A stretch of 64,000 nt of DNA, from the NCBI GenBank assembly GCA_963839165.1, contig CAWIUG010000005.1:682001-746000 (forward strand), written 5' to 3'. Shown here piece by piece: positions 62,650-64,000 of the stretch. Both the position numbers and the translations under genes were made by a program. The notes under the pieces were generated by a model. That model had not been told where the DNA came from. It did no database searches and saw only the letters and a program-made list of their open reading frames with translations. This DNA is from DATFVA01 sp963839165. GTDB taxonomy: Bacteria; Bacteroidota; Ignavibacteria; Ignavibacteriales; Ignavibacteriaceae. The stretch's first letter is position 1. Each line of letters begins with the position of its first letter.

Positions 62650-64000
62650 AAAAGTTCTTTTACTTTTTGCGATGATACTTATTTTATCGGGGAAGAAGAT
62701 AGAAGCACAGCTCACTATTCAGGAAGCGTTTCCAAACCTCACTTTCGTAAATCCTGTTGATCTTCAGTATTCTCCTGACGGAACAGACAGAATTTTTATC
62801 CTTGAACAGTCGGGGATAATTAAAGTATTCGAGAATAATGGAAATACAACTGAAGTTAAGACTTTTCTTGACATAAGCGACAGAGTAACCAGCGGCGGAG
62901 AAACTGGTCTGCTTGGACTGGCTTTTCATCCCGACTATGCCTCAAACGGTTATTTCTATGTGGATTACACAACACCAAATCCTCTGAGAACTCATGTATC
63001 AAGGTTCCAGGTAACTTCAAATCCCGATTCTGCGGATAATTCAAGCGAACTTGTACTCCTTGAAATAGCTCAGCCTTTCGCCAATCATAATGGAGGCAGG
63101 GTCAGCTTTGGACCAGATGGTTATCTATACATTGGAATGGGTGACGGAGGTTCTGCAGGCGATCCAAATAATAATGCTCAGAACCTGGCAGTTCTTCTTG
63201 GAAAGATCCTGAGAATCGACGTTGACAATCCTGCCGGCGGATTGAACTACGGTATACCCTCTGATAATCCATTTGCGGGCAATACTCAGGGATGGAGAGA
63301 AGAAATTTATTCATTCGGAATGAGAAATCCCTGGCGATTTAGTTTTGATCCTGAAACAGGCAAAATCTGGTGCGGAGATGTGGGGCAGAATGCATGGGAG
63401 GAGATAGACACAATTTCCAGTGGAGGAAATTACGGCTGGAGATGTTACGAAGGAAATCATGAATATAATATGAGCGGATGCAGCGGAACGGATTATCTTT
63501 TCCCGATATGGGAGTACAGTCACTTCGACGGCTGTTCAATAACAGGCGGTTTCGTATACAGAGGAAACAGAAGACCCGAGCTGAAGGGAACATATGTTTA
63601 CGGAGATTACTGTTCACGGAGCGTTTGGAGCCTGAATTTCAGTGGTGCTAATCTCTCAAATGACCTGATTGGAACAGCAGCTGCTTCAATACTCTCCTTC
63701 GGCACGGATATGAATAACGAATTATATATACTCTGCTCTAATGGCAGAATATACGAATACCAATCGGCTATATCAGCCCCGACTAACCTTCAGGCAGGTT
63801 CAGCAGGCTCCGGAACTATCGATTTAAGCTGGGAGGATAATTCTGATAATGAAACCGGGTTCAGGATACAGAGAAAAGATAGTACCAATATTTTTTCCGA
63901 TGTTGGAATAGTTAGCGAGAATGAGACAACCTTTACGGATAATGTAACAGACATTACTTCATATACATATAGAGTAATAGCGTACAACGATTCAGCTATC
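62642..64000 (+). CDS. PQQ-dependent sugar dehydrogenase with C-terminal fibronectin-type domain, partial
   Basis: GTG start at 62642 (eight-base overlap with the GH13 gene, GAGG a few bases upstream), open to the window edge, 453 codons so far. A signal peptide (VLLLFAMILILSG to EAQ) is followed by the GSDH/YliI-type six-bladed propeller: SGGETGLLGLAFHPDY, NHNGGRVSFGPDGYLYIGMGDGGSAGDPNNNAQN, EEIYSFGMRNPWRFSFDPETG and DVGQNAWEEID. SWEDNSDNETGFRIQRK then begins a fibronectin type III-like domain. It should oxidise sugars in the periplasm or outside. A T9SS sorting tail beyond the edge is probable. Confidence 0.9.
   Translation, partial: MNKKVLLLFAMILILSGKKIEAQLTIQEAFPNLTFVNPVDLQYSPDGTDRIFILEQSGIIKVFENNGNTTEVKTFLDISDRVTSGGETGLLGLAFHPDYASNGYFYVDYTTPNPLRTHVSRFQVTSNPDSADNSSELVLLEIAQPFANHNGGRVSFGPDGYLYIGMGDGGSAGDPNNNAQNLAVLLGKILRIDVDNPAGGLNYGIPSDNPFAGNTQGWREEIYSFGMRNPWRFSFDPETGKIWCGDVGQNAWEEIDTISSGGNYGWRCYEGNHEYNMSGCSGTDYLFPIWEYSHFDGCSITGGFVYRGNRRPELKGTYVYGDYCSRSVWSLNFSGANLSNDLIGTAAASILSFGTDMNNELYILCSNGRIYEYQSAISAPTNLQAGSAGSGTIDLSWEDNSDNETGFRIQRKDSTNIFSDVGIVSENETTFTDNVTDITSYTYRVIAYNDSAI

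Overview
The window comes from a bacterium of the Bacteroidota/Chlorobiota/Ignavibacteriota group, most likely an ignavibacterium. The evidence is a C-terminal type IX secretion (T9SS) sorting domain containing NYPNPFNPST (7949-10468), a T9SS plug-type protein (34753-35973), a Bacteroidota-style LptD, candidate promoters of the TTG-N18-20-TAnnTTT type, and frequent TTG/GTG starts behind AGGAG-like ribosome sites. Base composition is moderately A+T rich. No rRNA, tRNA, CRISPR array, phage or intact insertion sequence was seen.

1-18 kb is mixed housekeeping: a HAD/ATP-grasp pair cut by the window edge, a CDF metal transporter, an aspartate-type aminotransferase, shikimate dehydrogenase, a TPR protein and sucC. 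A secreted YCF48-repeat T9SS cargo follows, then a one-box propeller sensor kinase with its LuxR-type regulator, a DUF488 protein, an SDR and an acyl-CoA synthetase. 18-29 kb holds an inositol monophosphatase and a forward run of lon, free-methionine-sulfoxide reductase, dnaX, cmk, rpsA, mtaB and a membrane protein. 29-42 kb is mainly reverse: NYN protein, lptD, ROK kinase, LEA-like lipoprotein, Gfo/Idh/MocA oxidoreductase, T9SS plug, two unknowns, the three-gene proton-translocating transhydrogenase (pntAA-pntAB-pntB), and aguB-aguA for agmatine to putrescine.

42-48 kb is accessory in character. It has two tandem MORN/YwqK-repeat secreted proteins, a hairpin element with terminal inverted repeats, and a small-gene block (VOC protein, tiny membrane protein, methyltransferase, DHFR-like reductase) bracketed by two diverged copies of the same sequence, beside a frameshifted gene. 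47.8-52.1 kb is mutS, a DUF1684 lipoprotein and DAHP synthase.

52.5-62.6 kb is the most interesting part. A same-strand cluster encodes a TreT-like glycosyltransferase, an esterase, an ATP-grasp ligase, a GCS2/YbdK carboxylate-amine ligase, a class I glutamine-amidotransferase-like protein, a second ATP-grasp-like protein I could not assign, and a 1251-residue GH13 protein. In that GH13 protein the region IV histidine appears to be proline, and the ends carry unusual extensions. The final gene, a PQQ-type sugar dehydrogenase, overlaps the GH13 gene and runs off the window. Together these look like an undescribed pathway joining peptide-bond-type ligation of small molecules to trehalose or alpha-glucan metabolism. 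That role is inferred.
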